Assembly (NCBI GenBank): GCA_027451525.1
Contig: DAIDJF010000017.1
Location: 1 to 64,000 of the forward strand
DNA from: Ktedonobacterales bacterium
GTDB taxonomy: Bacteria > Chloroflexota > Ktedonobacteria > Ktedonobacterales > Ktedonobacteraceae
Direction: 5' to 3'
DNA length: 64,000 nucleotides
The translations under genes were made by a program, and so were the position numbers. The notes beneath the pieces are model-generated. The model made no database searches. It saw only the letters and a list, made by a program, of their open reading frames with translations, and had not been told where the DNA came from. This document shows positions 38,378 to 47,087 of this stretch, in pieces (the first letter of the stretch is position 1; each line of letters starts with the position of its first letter).

Positions 38378-39832
38378 ATGTCAATGGAATATAGTGGAAA
38401 GAATACGCATTTGCTACAAGAACAGATACATGAAACACATGCAGGGCGACTTAAAAAATACCTTGCATCTATACAAGACTCCCTGTTTGTTCAGTATGGG
38501 ATGAGGGCTTATATCGCCATCACCTTCGTGAATTTTGCGATCTTCTGCGGCACATCATGGCAAATTTTCTTGACCAATAGCGACCCCGCACGCTATCAAT
38601 GCTACGCACTAACGTTTTGGTTAGGAAGCGCGGCAACACAGCTTTTACCAGCACTACAATGCAATTTTCTCCACCTCACAACAGCATATGCCCCCTTTCA
38701 TATGCTGCCTTTAGAATATCCCCCACTTGCCCTTTTGCCGTTTTCGTTCGCGCTTCTTGCCCCTATCGCCTATTATCAGCTTGCATTTGCAATCCTTATG
38801 TCACTCGTTGCAGGATTACTTTACTGGCTACTGATACGCTATGGCCCACGTGGGTCCGCGCTGATTTTTGCCGTTTACCTCTTTGTCGGGGCATTGGCGA
38901 CAGCACAGGTGCGCTATGATCTCGTTCCTGCCACACTCACCCTACTCTGTATCATCGCGGCAGAACGCAAACATTGGACAGCCGCTTACGTCGCGCTTGC
39001 CTTTGGTGTCCTATTAAAAATTTACCCAATCCTGCTGTTACCGCCCTTATTTCTTGCCGAGCAACATGCACGCAAACGACTACTCCTTCCCTTTTCGCAT
39101 CTATCATTTAAAGAAACATGCACACAAATTTTGTTGGACATACGGAGTATGTTCCATTGGTACTGGAAAAATCTGCTCCTTTTCTGCGTGATCGTTGGTG
39201 GAATCACAGGCGTTTTCGCAATTCTAAACTTCCAGGGTGCCATTCTCGATCAACTTCTCTACTTTGCCCAACGCCCTGTACAGATTGAGGCCACAAGCAG
39301 CACATTCCTCTACCTCTCCGCTCATTTAGGCTATCCCCTTCAAATTGTCTACACTTTTGGCTCACTTAATATCCTGAGTCCTTTTGATGGAATAGTATCT
39401 TCTCTCTGCTTGCTTCTATTTTTCCTCGGTTTCGTGTATACTATATATATGCAGTGGTGTGGCAAGTTAGATATCGCCCAGGCAAGTATTGCATTACTCC
39501 TTGTGTTCATTGCAACTGGGAAGGTCTTTAGCCCTCAGTATCTTATCTGGGTCATGCCACTGCTCGCTTACGCCGATGCAAGCGATCCTTTCTGGCTGGT
39601 CTGCTGGGGTCTTCTCTCTTCTATTACCACATTCATCTACATTGATCTCTACTCTAAGCCCGTAAATCCACTGCAAATTCCTTTTGTCCCAGGCTATTTC
39701 GAGGCGGTAACACTCCGTAACGCACTTTTCGTGCTTGTCACATTGGCCTACTTTTTCAACTGGTTTCAAGTACGACAGCGTAAACATGTTCCCTCTACTG
39801 TAAGTACAGAAGCACAGTTTGCACTAGAATAA
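38378..39832 (+). CDS. GT87/DUF2029-like membrane glycosyltransferase
   Basis: A protein of about 484 residues with around 11 transmembrane helices, of the GT-C fold. LPLEYPPLALLPF and YDLVPATLTLL with KIYPILLLPPLFL match the DUF2029/GT87 family, which includes mycobacterial polyprenyl-phosphate-mannose mannosyltransferases (PimE). It likely transfers a sugar from a polyprenyl carrier outside the membrane, but donor and acceptor are unknown. The DPARY segment near residue 70 may be the catalytic-loop acidic site. GTG 38366, ATG 38378 and ATG 38384 are all possible starts, none with a good ribosome site. Its stop lies in a long hairpin. Confidence 0.78.
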   Translation: MSMEYSGKNTHLLQEQIHETHAGRLKKYLASIQDSLFVQYGMRAYIAITFVNFAIFCGTSWQIFLTNSDPARYQCYALTFWLGSAATQLLPALQCNFLHLTTAYAPFHMLPLEYPPLALLPFSFALLAPIAYYQLAFAILMSLVAGLLYWLLIRYGPRGSALIFAVYLFVGALATAQVRYDLVPATLTLLCIIAAERKHWTAAYVALAFGVLLKIYPILLLPPLFLAEQHARKRLLLPFSHLSFKETCTQILLDIRSMFHWYWKNLLLFCVIVGGITGVFAILNFQGAILDQLLYFAQRPVQIEATSSTFLYLSAHLGYPLQIVYTFGSLNILSPFDGIVSSLCLLLFFLGFVYTIYMQWCGKLDIAQASIALLLVFIATGKVFSPQYLIWVMPLLAYADASDPFWLVCWGLLSSITTFIYIDLYSKPVNPLQIPFVPGYFEAVTLRNALFVLVTLAYFFNWFQVRQRKHVPSTVSTEAQFALE

Positions 39833-39900
39833 CTACTCAATAAAAAAGCGTACGTGGGAGGAGTTTTTCCTTCCAGTACGCCTTTTATTGAGTAGTTATT
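39828..39900. terminator. Bidirectional hairpin overlapping two gene ends
   Basis: AATAACTACTCAATAAAA (39828-39845) pairs with TTTTATTGAGTAGTTATT (39883-39900). Inside it GCGTAC pairs with GTACGC, and TGGGAGG with CCTTCCA including one G-U. The left arm contains the stop codon of the GT87-like gene and the right arm ends five bases from the epimerase stop. The A- and T-rich outer arms supply U-tracts on both strands. Confidence 0.85.
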
Positions 39901-39904
39901 TCAT

Positions 39905-40942
39905 TTAGGCTTTGACGGTTTCACGCCCCTGCGCATTTGCTCGTGCCTGCTTCTCACGCACGTACCAGCGGACACCTTCGGTCACGCCACGTTTCATATC
40001 AAACTCTGGCTGATAACCCAGTTCGCGGCGCGCGCGCTCAATCGAGAATTTCTGATCGCCACCGAGCAAGGTGATACCATATGTGGTTGCTGGCGGCGGT
40101 GTAGCATTGCGCCGACCTAGTGCCTCCCAGACAACCTCTGCCGCCCGTGCCGCCGAGTACATTGGCGTATAGGGAATCTTGATCGAGATATGCGGAACCA
40201 TCAGCGCGTCAGCAATCGTATTGAAGTATTCAGCCTGCGTGACACGGCGATCATCCGCAATCGTATAAGCACGTCCGATGACTTCGTTACCCGCGTCACC
40301 AGCTTTTATCAGACCCTGCGCGACATCGCGCACATACACTACTGGCACGATATTATCGCCAGAACCGACGAGAAAACCTTTGCCAGAGTCTACCAGAGCC
40401 ACGAAACGCCCAAAACTGGCGTTGTCACGTGGTCCATAAATCCAGGCGGGACGCACAATCACCACTGGCGCACCCTGTTCGCGTACCATGTCAGCAATCA
40501 GACGCTCACCCGCAATCTTCGTACGGCTATATGGATTATCCTCCGCGTGATAGGGATGGTCCTCGGTTACAATCCCACTCAGATGATGCCCATAGACAGT
40601 GATCGAGCTGGTATGGACAATCCGCTCGACGCCCGCGTCCATCGATGCTAGAATAAGGTCGGTCAAGCCGCGCACGTTAACAGCATGATATACCTCTTCC
40701 AAACCCCAGGGACCCGTCTTCGCGGCAATATTATAGACGCGCTGTACGCCCTTTACCGCCCGTTTCAGTGACTCAACATCGGTCAAGTCACCTTTTACAA
40801 TCTCTACACCTTTCAGTGTTTGCAAATAGCTGATATCTTCAACAGGTCGCACCATCGCACGGACTTCATCGCCACGCTCTAACAGCATATCTATAAGATG
40901 ACCACCCAGAAAACCAGCTGCCCCCGTCACTAACGCCTTCAT
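39905..40942 (-). CDS. NAD-dependent epimerase/dehydratase (3-beta-HSD-like SDR)
   Basis: A 345-residue extended short-chain dehydrogenase. VTGAAGFLGGHLIDMLLERG is the NAD-binding Rossmann motif. HTSSITVYG carries the active-site Ser/Thr, and NPYSRTKIAGERLI carries the YxxxK pair. VRPAWIYGPRD is the usual downstream segment. Relatives act on sugar nucleotides, sterols or dihydroflavonols; the specificity cannot be read. The ATG follows AGAGGAG by ten bases and a good promoter lies 75 bases upstream. The gene appears to be transcribed separately from the MFS gene behind it. Confidence 0.9.
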   Translation of the reverse strand: MKALVTGAAGFLGGHLIDMLLERGDEVRAMVRPVEDISYLQTLKGVEIVKGDLTDVESLKRAVKGVQRVYNIAAKTGPWGLEEVYHAVNVRGLTDLILASMDAGVERIVHTSSITVYGHHLSGIVTEDHPYHAEDNPYSRTKIAGERLIADMVREQGAPVVIVRPAWIYGPRDNASFGRFVALVDSGKGFLVGSGDNIVPVVYVRDVAQGLIKAGDAGNEVIGRAYTIADDRRVTQAEYFNTIADALMVPHISIKIPYTPMYSAARAAEVVWEALGRRNATPPPATTYGITLLGGDQKFSIERARRELGYQPEFDMKRGVTEGVRWYVREKQARANAQGRETVKA

Positions 40943-41015
40943 GTATAATTTTCTCCTCTTAACATACTATTCACCCAGAGCCTTATAGCCTCTCACCTCT
41001 TCCCTTCTCAGGAGC

Positions 41016-41044
41016 AGTATAACAATCTCACCCCATTCTGACAA
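41016..41044 (-). promoter_or_regulatory. Promoter of the epimerase gene
   Basis: Minus-strand TTGTCA (41039-41044), 17 bases, TATACT (41016-41021), with TG one base before the -10. The leader to the ATG at 40942 is about 65 bases. Confidence 0.75.
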
Positions 41045-41066
41045 CAGAGTAGGACTGAAAGGGTTG

Positions 41067-42308
41067 CTATGCTGGCAGAGTATTTTTGCTTTTACGCGCG
41101 ACAAGAGCGAACAAGCATAGTACAGGCGCGAGAATGATGCTACTAGCAACAAGGGCGGCCCGTAAGGAGAACAGCGAGCCAATATAGCCAACAGGCGGTC
41201 CCCCGATAATCTGACCCAGCGCATCTACCTGACCACCCATCGAGATCACTGTAGCACGCACTTTCGCATCAATATTTTGCGTCAACCACGTTGTATAGAC
41301 GGGCCTATTTATACTGCGCGTAGCTCCGTAACCGAGATAAGCCAGCACAACCAGTGGGAAATTGCCTGCCAGCGCGAAAAGTAAGAGCAATAGCACCATT
41401 GCGCTGTTCAACACAAATAATGCGATGAGTAGTACACGCTGATTGTTCATATTCACATGGCGTCGGACAATTTCGGTTCCGCCAAGCGAGAGCAATGTTC
41501 CCACGACGCTAAAAACACCAAACCAGACGACAAGCTTGAGATGCCAGAACGTCGGAAAGACGTAATCATGGAGCAAATGCGCCGCACTTAGACGATCAAA
41601 GCCCTCGCTATATGAGCCATAAAACAGCCCAACAAGCAGAATCATACCAAGCACAGGATGCACGCGCACGGCTCCGAGGCCATCTGTAAAGGTTTTGCCC
41701 CATGCACGCCAGGAATGCCGTTTGTCATCTTTGGCTATACGAAAATTATGTTCTGGCATCGCGACAAATAAAAAAATAGCCAACAGCATGACTAGACTTC
41801 CGCCCAGAACTATCGGCATATTGAGTCGCATACTTGCCAGAGCCACACTTAGTGGCGCACCGAGCAGTCCTCCTAACAGGCCGATTTGCGCACTACGCAT
41901 AAATACACGCCCAACGTTGCTCTCCCCTACTTCGTCGGCTATCCAGGCTTGCTCGGCACCATCAATCAATGTCGCGCCGATACCAAACATAGCCTGTCCG
42001 ACCATGATAGCCAAAAATTGTGGAATGGAACCTTCTAGTACATAGCCTGCACCCAGAATAAGCGTGCCCGCAATAATCGTCAGGCGACGACTATAGACAT
42101 CAGCTAACACACCCGTTGGTACTTGAAAAATAAAACACACACTCTCCAGCGCAGTACCAACCAGCACTAATTGCAGCGGATTGAGATGGGCTACCTCGAC
42201 TTGATAGACGAGGTTAACGGTCTGAATTAGCGCGAGGAAGAGGGAAAACGCTCCGGTAAAAACAAGATAGGTGGTATAGGCGTCCAGTCTTCCTCTATAT
42301 CTGTGCAT
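41067..42308 (-). CDS. MFS transporter
   Basis: A 413-residue protein with 12 predicted transmembrane helices. The segment VPTGVLADVYSRRLTIIAG after helix 2 corresponds to the MFS G-x3-D-x2-G-R-R loop. EQAWIADEVGE and LTQNIDAKVRATVISMGGQ are seen in drug-efflux-like and tetracycline-resistance-like relatives. The transported compound is unknown. AAAAGGGAG favours the second of two adjacent ATG codons (42308). It lies downstream of rtcB on the same strand but separated by a bulged hairpin, so is probably not part of that operon. Confidence 0.87.
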   Translation of the reverse strand: MHRYRGRLDAYTTYLVFTGAFSLFLALIQTVNLVYQVEVAHLNPLQLVLVGTALESVCFIFQVPTGVLADVYSRRLTIIAGTLILGAGYVLEGSIPQFLAIMVGQAMFGIGATLIDGAEQAWIADEVGESNVGRVFMRSAQIGLLGGLLGAPLSVALASMRLNMPIVLGGSLVMLLAIFLFVAMPEHNFRIAKDDKRHSWRAWGKTFTDGLGAVRVHPVLGMILLVGLFYGSYSEGFDRLSAAHLLHDYVFPTFWHLKLVVWFGVFSVVGTLLSLGGTEIVRRHVNMNNQRVLLIALFVLNSAMVLLLLLFALAGNFPLVVLAYLGYGATRSINRPVYTTWLTQNIDAKVRATVISMGGQVDALGQIIGGPPVGYIGSLFSLRAALVASSIILAPVLCLFALVARKSKNTLPA

Positions 42309-42334
42309 CATATCTCCCTTTTCGCAAGTATTGC

Positions 42335-42387
42335 GCAGGAACGCTGCACGAGAGCTTCATTAACATCCCTCACACAGCGTTACCTGC
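42335..42387 (-). terminator. Bulged hairpin after rtcB
   Basis: GCAGGAACGCTG (42335-42346) pairs with CAGCGTTACCTGC (42375-42387) with a single bulged base and a 28-base loop. It lies just after the rtcB stop at 42398 on the minus strand. No U-tract follows, so its strength is uncertain. Confidence 0.45.
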
Positions 42388-42397
42388 TCTATGATGA

Positions 42398-43855
42398 TCA
42401 ACCTTTGACAACAATGACGGGCTTTAGACGCGCCACAAGCGTTGCCAACCCCGCGTTATGCACGACGTTGACCACCTGCTGAGCATCTTTGTATGCCTGT
42501 GGAGCCTCTTCTGGCAAGAGATTCTTGCTATGCACGCGCACAGTTATTCCCCGTGAGTTGAGCAAAGTGAGTAATTCATTGGCGGTAATCGACTTCTTGG
42601 CAGCAGTGCGGCTCTGGCGACGACCAGCACCATGACAGCACGAACCAAAGCTTTGCAGTATTGACTCCTGCCCGCCAACCATGACAAAAGAATAACGCCC
42701 CATATCGCCTGGGATCAGCACGGGTTGACCAATAGAGCGATATTTTTCTGGCAAAGCGGGATGATTGGCCGGAAAAGCACGTGTCGCGCCTTTGCGATGG
42801 ACACAAACGCGCTGCATCTGCCCATCCAACTCGTACTCTTCCATTTTGGCAATGTTATGACAGACATCGTAGACCATCGGCATCTCTTTAGGACGCGCCT
42901 TACGCCCAAAGACCGTTGAAAATGCCTCGCGCACGCCATGCATTAATAACTGTCGATTGGCCCAGGCAAAATTTGCCCCGCACGCCATCGCCCCTAGATA
43001 CAACTTGCCCAGATCAGACTGCAATGGCAGGCAGGCCAACTGGCGATCTACCAGCGCGAAACCGAAATCTTTCTGCTTCTCCTCAGCGATCTGCACATAG
43101 TCTTCCGCGATCTGATGCCCAAATCCGCGCGATCCACAGTGAATCGTGATTACAATCTGCCCGATTTGCCCAATACCCATGATTTGCGCAGCATTCATAT
43201 CGTAGATATGCTCTACATACTGCACCTCACAAAAATGGTTACCAGAACCGAGGCTACCAAGTTGTTTGAGACCACGCTCTACCGCGCGTCTCATGACCGC
43301 ATCGGGATTAGCACCCGCGAGACAACCATACTCTTCAGTCACCTCCAGGTCTTCAGCAACGCCGTAACCTTCTTCAATAGCCCATGCGGCCCCACGCTGC
43401 ATCACAGCGCGAATTTCGTCCGCGCTCAATTTGCGCATGCCTTCTCCACCAACACCAGAGGGCAGACGGTGAAACAACTCATCCGCGAGTTTGTCCACTC
43501 TGCCACGTATCTGACTGTGCGAGAGATCAGTTGCCAGCAGGCGCACACCGCAGTTAATATCAAAACCAATCCCACCAGGGGAGACTACGCCCCAATCAGC
43601 ATGCGTCGCAGCGACCCCGCCAACAGGGAAACCATACCCCCAGTGAATATCTGGCATAGCGAGTGAATGCCCGACAATGCCCGGCAAAGTTGCCACATTC
43701 GCTACCTGCTGTAGCGCATTGTCGGAGACAATCTGTTCGAGCAATTCATTATCAGCATAGACAATACCTGGCACGCGCATTTCCGCGTTATAATGCTGTG
43801 GGATACGCCAGCGGTTATTATCGATGCGCTGCAAGGGAATCTTATCCTTCGCCAT
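42398..43855 (-). CDS. rtcB: RNA-splicing ligase RtcB
   Basis: RtcB (485 residues) joins RNA 2',3'-cyclic phosphate or 3'-phosphate ends to 5'-OH ends using GTP and manganese. Family motifs are clear: DINCGVRLL, GSGNHFCEVQYV, HCGSRGFGHQIAEDY, VHRKGATRAFPANHP, and SCCHGAGRRQSR, whose histidine is the guanylylated residue in archaeal RtcB. GGAGAGAG before ATG 43855 selects the start over the frame opening at 43915. The gene follows that for archease, its activator, after 250 bases. No RtcR-type sigma-54 activator or RtcA gene is nearby, unlike in E. coli. Confidence 0.97.
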   Translation of the reverse strand: MAKDKIPLQRIDNNRWRIPQHYNAEMRVPGIVYADNELLEQIVSDNALQQVANVATLPGIVGHSLAMPDIHWGYGFPVGGVAATHADWGVVSPGGIGFDINCGVRLLATDLSHSQIRGRVDKLADELFHRLPSGVGGEGMRKLSADEIRAVMQRGAAWAIEEGYGVAEDLEVTEEYGCLAGANPDAVMRRAVERGLKQLGSLGSGNHFCEVQYVEHIYDMNAAQIMGIGQIGQIVITIHCGSRGFGHQIAEDYVQIAEEKQKDFGFALVDRQLACLPLQSDLGKLYLGAMACGANFAWANRQLLMHGVREAFSTVFGRKARPKEMPMVYDVCHNIAKMEEYELDGQMQRVCVHRKGATRAFPANHPALPEKYRSIGQPVLIPGDMGRYSFVMVGGQESILQSFGSCCHGAGRRQSRTAAKKSITANELLTLLNSRGITVRVHSKNLLPEEAPQAYKDAQQVVNVVHNAGLATLVARLKPVIVVKG

Positions 43856-44105
43856 ATCTCTCTCCGCTTTTATGCCTCTATACCGCGTGCTCATCAACTT
43901 CTCATGGAACGGCATAGAGTGCTACAGATACCAATACTATGCGCATACAGCCTCATCAGGCATACTGCGCCCATTATCAAAAAGAGAAATACATCAGAAA
44001 ACGCGACAGTACACGCCATGCGCGTGATACGTGCATGTAGCTTTCACGAGACACACTCATACACGGAACACAGTTTCGCCGCTGAGATAGAGCGCGCGAT
44101 GCTCG

Positions 44106-44525
44106 TTAGATATCAAAAATGAGGCTGGCTTTATAGCCACCATCTGTTGGCACAATAGCAGCTTCATGCCAGGTGACTGCTTTAATGGCACTACTCAATT
44201 CGTGGCGTTGGGCATCATATGCCTCGCCAATTGCGTGAGCAACAAGGTGTGTCGCGTTCAACGCATCGACCGTGAAGGTGGAGAAGAGCAGATACTCCGT
44301 ATCGAAGAGAAAGATGAGTTCATTTAACCATGCAATCATCAACGAAAGCGTATCGTGACCACTTACCATAATCTCACGGTTGACCACCGGACGCACCTGC
44401 TCAGGCGCAACCATCAGGCTTTCCATGCCCTGAGCAGCATGCACAAAGAGTTCGGGCAAGGTTTGTCCAAAAACGTGCAGGCCAACATCAGCAGTATGCT
44501 CGAATACCTCGTAGGGCGTTTCCAT
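44106..44525 (-). CDS. Archease (RtcB-activating protein)
   Basis: A 139-residue archease, which speeds RtcB guanylylation and turnover. The N-terminus YEVFEHTADVGLHVFGQTL and the C-terminus GGYKASLIFDI are family hallmarks, and the conserved acidic residues that bind metal lie in them. Co-location with rtcB supports the assignment. No ribosome-binding site precedes the ATG; instead the ATG overlaps the stop of a short leader ORF (TAATG), so translation is probably coupled to that ORF. Confidence 0.95.
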   Translation of the reverse strand: METPYEVFEHTADVGLHVFGQTLPELFVHAAQGMESLMVAPEQVRPVVNREIMVSGHDTLSLMIAWLNELIFLFDTEYLLFSTFTVDALNATHLVAHAIGEAYDAQRHELSSAIKAVTWHEAAIVPTDGGYKASLIFDI

Positions 44526-44587
44526 TACCGCGCGGTACGACGCCGCGTACTGACAAAAAACAGGAGGCTATTTTGAGGATTATTCAT
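44525..44587 (-). CDS. 20-residue leader ORF coupled to archease
   Basis: Minus-strand ATG at 44587 follows GAGAGGG by seven bases and encodes MNNPQNSLLFFVSTRRRTAR before TAA at 44527-44525. The stop overlaps the archease start (TAATG), the classic arrangement for translational coupling. The 3' part, CGCGG-CGTCGTA-CCGCG, can form a hairpin that would hide the archease start unless ribosomes pass through. It may be a leader peptide or simply a translation initiator; no function is known. Confidence 0.55.
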   Translation of the reverse strand: MNNPQNSLLFFVSTRRRTAR

Positions 44588-44630
44588 AACGCGGCCCTCT
44601 CTTTCTCTACACAATACATTTTCTTATAAA

Positions 44631-44659
44631 AGCATACCCAATAATTTGCTATTTGTCAA
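44631..44659 (-). promoter_or_regulatory. Promoter of the leader-archease-rtcB unit
   Basis: Minus-strand TTGACA (44654-44659), 17 bases, TATGCT (44631-44636). Start would be near 44624, giving about 37 bases before the leader ORF and 100 before archease. Confidence 0.75.
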
Positions 44660-44685
44660 TTGTTGTGTCTCATTTTTCTAAAATT

Positions 44686-45483
44686 TCAAGCAACGGGTGA
44701 TAAGCGATGCACAAAACCGGGACCACCAAGAAATATTCCACCATCTACATTCACACATAAGCCATTGGCATAGACCCACGGAGCGGTAACTTTCTTCGGC
44801 TGTTCGCCCAGCACAGCACTGATCGGCGTATGCCCATGGATAATCCGTCGCCCACCAAAAATATTGAGGAAACGGCGCGCAATATCTTCGCCTTCCAAAG
44901 CATGATAGAAGGCACCGCGTCGAGCAAACTCTTCTAGCAACTCTTCCCATGCCAGCGCATCACTGCGATGCAACAGTTTCGAAAATGTTGCATTTACTTC
45001 ATCAATCGTGCGACCATACTTAATATAAAAGGTTGCATCCGCGTGTAATAACAAGTGATCCTCGACAAAGGCCATAGGCGGTAGTTGGGCTAACCATTCC
45101 AGGTGCGTTTGGGTCAAGCTCGCCAGATCTTTACGGTTGCCACCATTCATCTTCCAACGCGAGATAAAATTACTGCCCAATCCAGTTGAACGGCGTCCAA
45201 AGCGATAGGCGGCAAGCAGAAGCATCTCGTGATTGCCCAGGACAGAGGCGACCATGCCCCCTGCAGCAGTCGCCTCTTTTTGCAGACGCATCACCAGATC
45301 CACAACCGCGATACCATCCGGGCCACGATCTACGAAATCGCCCATAAACCAGAGTGTTGATTGACCGCCACACCAGTGGTGTTTATGGTCAATCAAATGG
45401 ACCTCCTCGAGCAATTTCTCTAGCCTTTTCAGTTGCCCGTGAACATCACCCACGACATATATAGGTTGTGTTTCCTGTTGCAT
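44686..45483 (-). CDS. PPP-family metallophosphatase
   Basis: A 265-residue calcineurin-like phosphatase. The metal motifs are GDVHG (12-16), GDFVDRG (48-54) and GNHE (83-86), with a later HADATFYI histidine and IIHGHTPI. This is the set found in PPP-type Ser/Thr phosphatases and symmetrical diadenosine tetraphosphatases (ApaH/PrpA). It follows the cysteine synthase gene by 33 bases on the same strand and lies downstream of two receptor kinases, so it could reverse their phosphorylation (inference). A role with RtcB in trimming RNA end phosphates is less likely but possible. Confidence 0.88.
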   Translation of the reverse strand: MQQETQPIYVVGDVHGQLKRLEKLLEEVHLIDHKHHWCGGQSTLWFMGDFVDRGPDGIAVVDLVMRLQKEATAAGGMVASVLGNHEMLLLAAYRFGRRSTGLGSNFISRWKMNGGNRKDLASLTQTHLEWLAQLPPMAFVEDHLLLHADATFYIKYGRTIDEVNATFSKLLHRSDALAWEELLEEFARRGAFYHALEGEDIARRFLNIFGGRRIIHGHTPISAVLGEQPKKVTAPWVYANGLCVNVDGGIFLGGPGFVHRLSPVA

Positions 45484-45516
45484 GCTCTAGTTCCTACCCA
45501 CACTCGCTATTTAAAA

Positions 45517-46926
45517 CTATTCACCACGTGTATTTGCCCAAAATTCAAGCAGATCGCTCTTGGTGACAATACCTTCGAGCAATTGATTACTTATCACAGC
45601 AACCGCTGATTGACCACTACTGAACATCGTATAGGCTTCGCGGGCTGGCACATCAGCCTCAAGTTGGGGAAATGGCGGTCCCTGCACCTGCTGTACGGAT
45701 AGTTGCGCCAACGGTTCACCACTTGCGAGGCGACGCAGCAATAAATCCTCGCTCAAGCTCCCAACCATCTTGCCCCGCTCTACAACAGGTGTCTGGCTAA
45801 TACCATAGCGGCGCAACAGTTCGACAGCATCCGCCACCGAATCAGTTGTGCTGACACTGACAACCATTGGCATACTACGCGCGTGGTTGCGTCGATAGGT
45901 CAACACATCGCGCAATGTTGGCTGCTCGGTTTCAGCAGACATGAGCAGGTTGTTTTCGCGCATCCAGGTATCATTAAAGACTTTACTCAGATAACCACGT
46001 CCGGTATCAGGTAATAAGACGACTACAACATCGCGTGGAGTCAAGCGGCGCGCATAGACTAAAGCCGCTGCAAGGGCTGTGCCAGCAGAACCACCTGTCA
46101 AAATGCCCTCTTCACGGGCCAGACGGCGTGCCCAATAGAACGAGGTACGATCATCCACGCGCACAAAATCATCGACCAGCGACGGGTCATAGTTACGTGG
46201 ATAGACATCCATACCTATACCCTCAACCTTATACGGTTTTGGCGTATCGCCTGAATAGATAGACCCTGGAGGATCGGCTCCAATGATTTTAATGGCAGGA
46301 TTCTGCTCTTTTAGGAAACGCGCCGTGCCTGAAATCGTGCCACCTGTGCCAATACCAGCCACAAAGGCGGTAATGCGCCCTGCTGTATCATTCCAGATTT
46401 CAGGTCCTGTCGTCCGATAATGGGTCTCAGGGTTGGCAGGGTTGGCATATTGATCGGGGCAGCAAGCCCCTGGTATCTCTTTTGCCAGCCGATAGGCTAC
46501 GTTTTTATAATACTCCGGTGACTCATGCGTCACGCTACTAGGACAGATGACCACTTCCGCTCCATAGGCTCGAAGGAGACTGCGTTTCTCCTCGCTCACC
46601 TTGTCGGTCATCACAAAAATGCAATGATAGCCCTTGATCGCCGCCGCAATTGCCAACCCATGACCAGTATTACCGCTGGTAGGTTCGACTATCGTCCCTC
46701 CCGGACGCAATAGCCCCTCGCGCTCACAGTAATCGATCATCGCAGGGCCAATACGATCCTTCACGCTACCGCCAGGATTAAACATCTCCATTTTTGCCAG
46801 TACGATTGCTGGGACATCACTCGCAACACGATGGAGCCGTACAAGAGGCGTTTTGCCCATTAACTCTAACACTGAGTTATAATAACGCATCTCACCCAGC
46901 TCATGCCCATTCTGCTCTTCAGTCAT
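45517..46926 (-). CDS. Cysteine synthase / cystathionine beta-synthase with CBS domains
   Basis: A 469-residue PLP enzyme. NSVLELMGKTPLVRLHRV opens the fold type II domain; the PLP lysine is in NPGGSVKDRIG, and TSGNTGHGLAIAAA is the substrate loop. GTGGTISG and GGSAGTALA bind the PLP phosphate region. Two CBS modules (about 330-465) follow (ARSMPMVVSVSTTDSVADAV and GQSAVAVISNQLLEGIVTK). This arrangement is that of bacterial cystathionine beta-synthase, but cysteine synthase activity with O-acetylserine is also possible. GAGGAT before ATG sets the start. Extended -10 TGTTATACT near 47021-47029 on the minus strand may be the promoter. Confidence 0.9.
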   Translation of the reverse strand: MTEEQNGHELGEMRYYNSVLELMGKTPLVRLHRVASDVPAIVLAKMEMFNPGGSVKDRIGPAMIDYCEREGLLRPGGTIVEPTSGNTGHGLAIAAAIKGYHCIFVMTDKVSEEKRSLLRAYGAEVVICPSSVTHESPEYYKNVAYRLAKEIPGACCPDQYANPANPETHYRTTGPEIWNDTAGRITAFVAGIGTGGTISGTARFLKEQNPAIKIIGADPPGSIYSGDTPKPYKVEGIGMDVYPRNYDPSLVDDFVRVDDRTSFYWARRLAREEGILTGGSAGTALAAALVYARRLTPRDVVVVLLPDTGRGYLSKVFNDTWMRENNLLMSAETEQPTLRDVLTYRRNHARSMPMVVSVSTTDSVADAVELLRRYGISQTPVVERGKMVGSLSEDLLLRRLASGEPLAQLSVQQVQGPPFPQLEADVPAREAYTMFSSGQSAVAVISNQLLEGIVTKSDLLEFWANTRGE

Positions 46927-47087
46927 AAAATATCCTCTTTTTAGATATCATACGTGCTACCTCTACCAGTCGCACGATCACGAGTGCTTTTAGTATCCAT
47001 TTCCAGGGATGAATGACCACAGTATAACATAAAAGGGAAACACAACCATAGAACAGATTGTAACACGCATACATAAGGGACGTGGTG

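Noticed and set aside
43941..43972. tRNA or Y-RNA gene between archease and rtcB
   Set aside because: A hairpin exists, but no cloverleaf, CCA end or T-loop sequence could be found.
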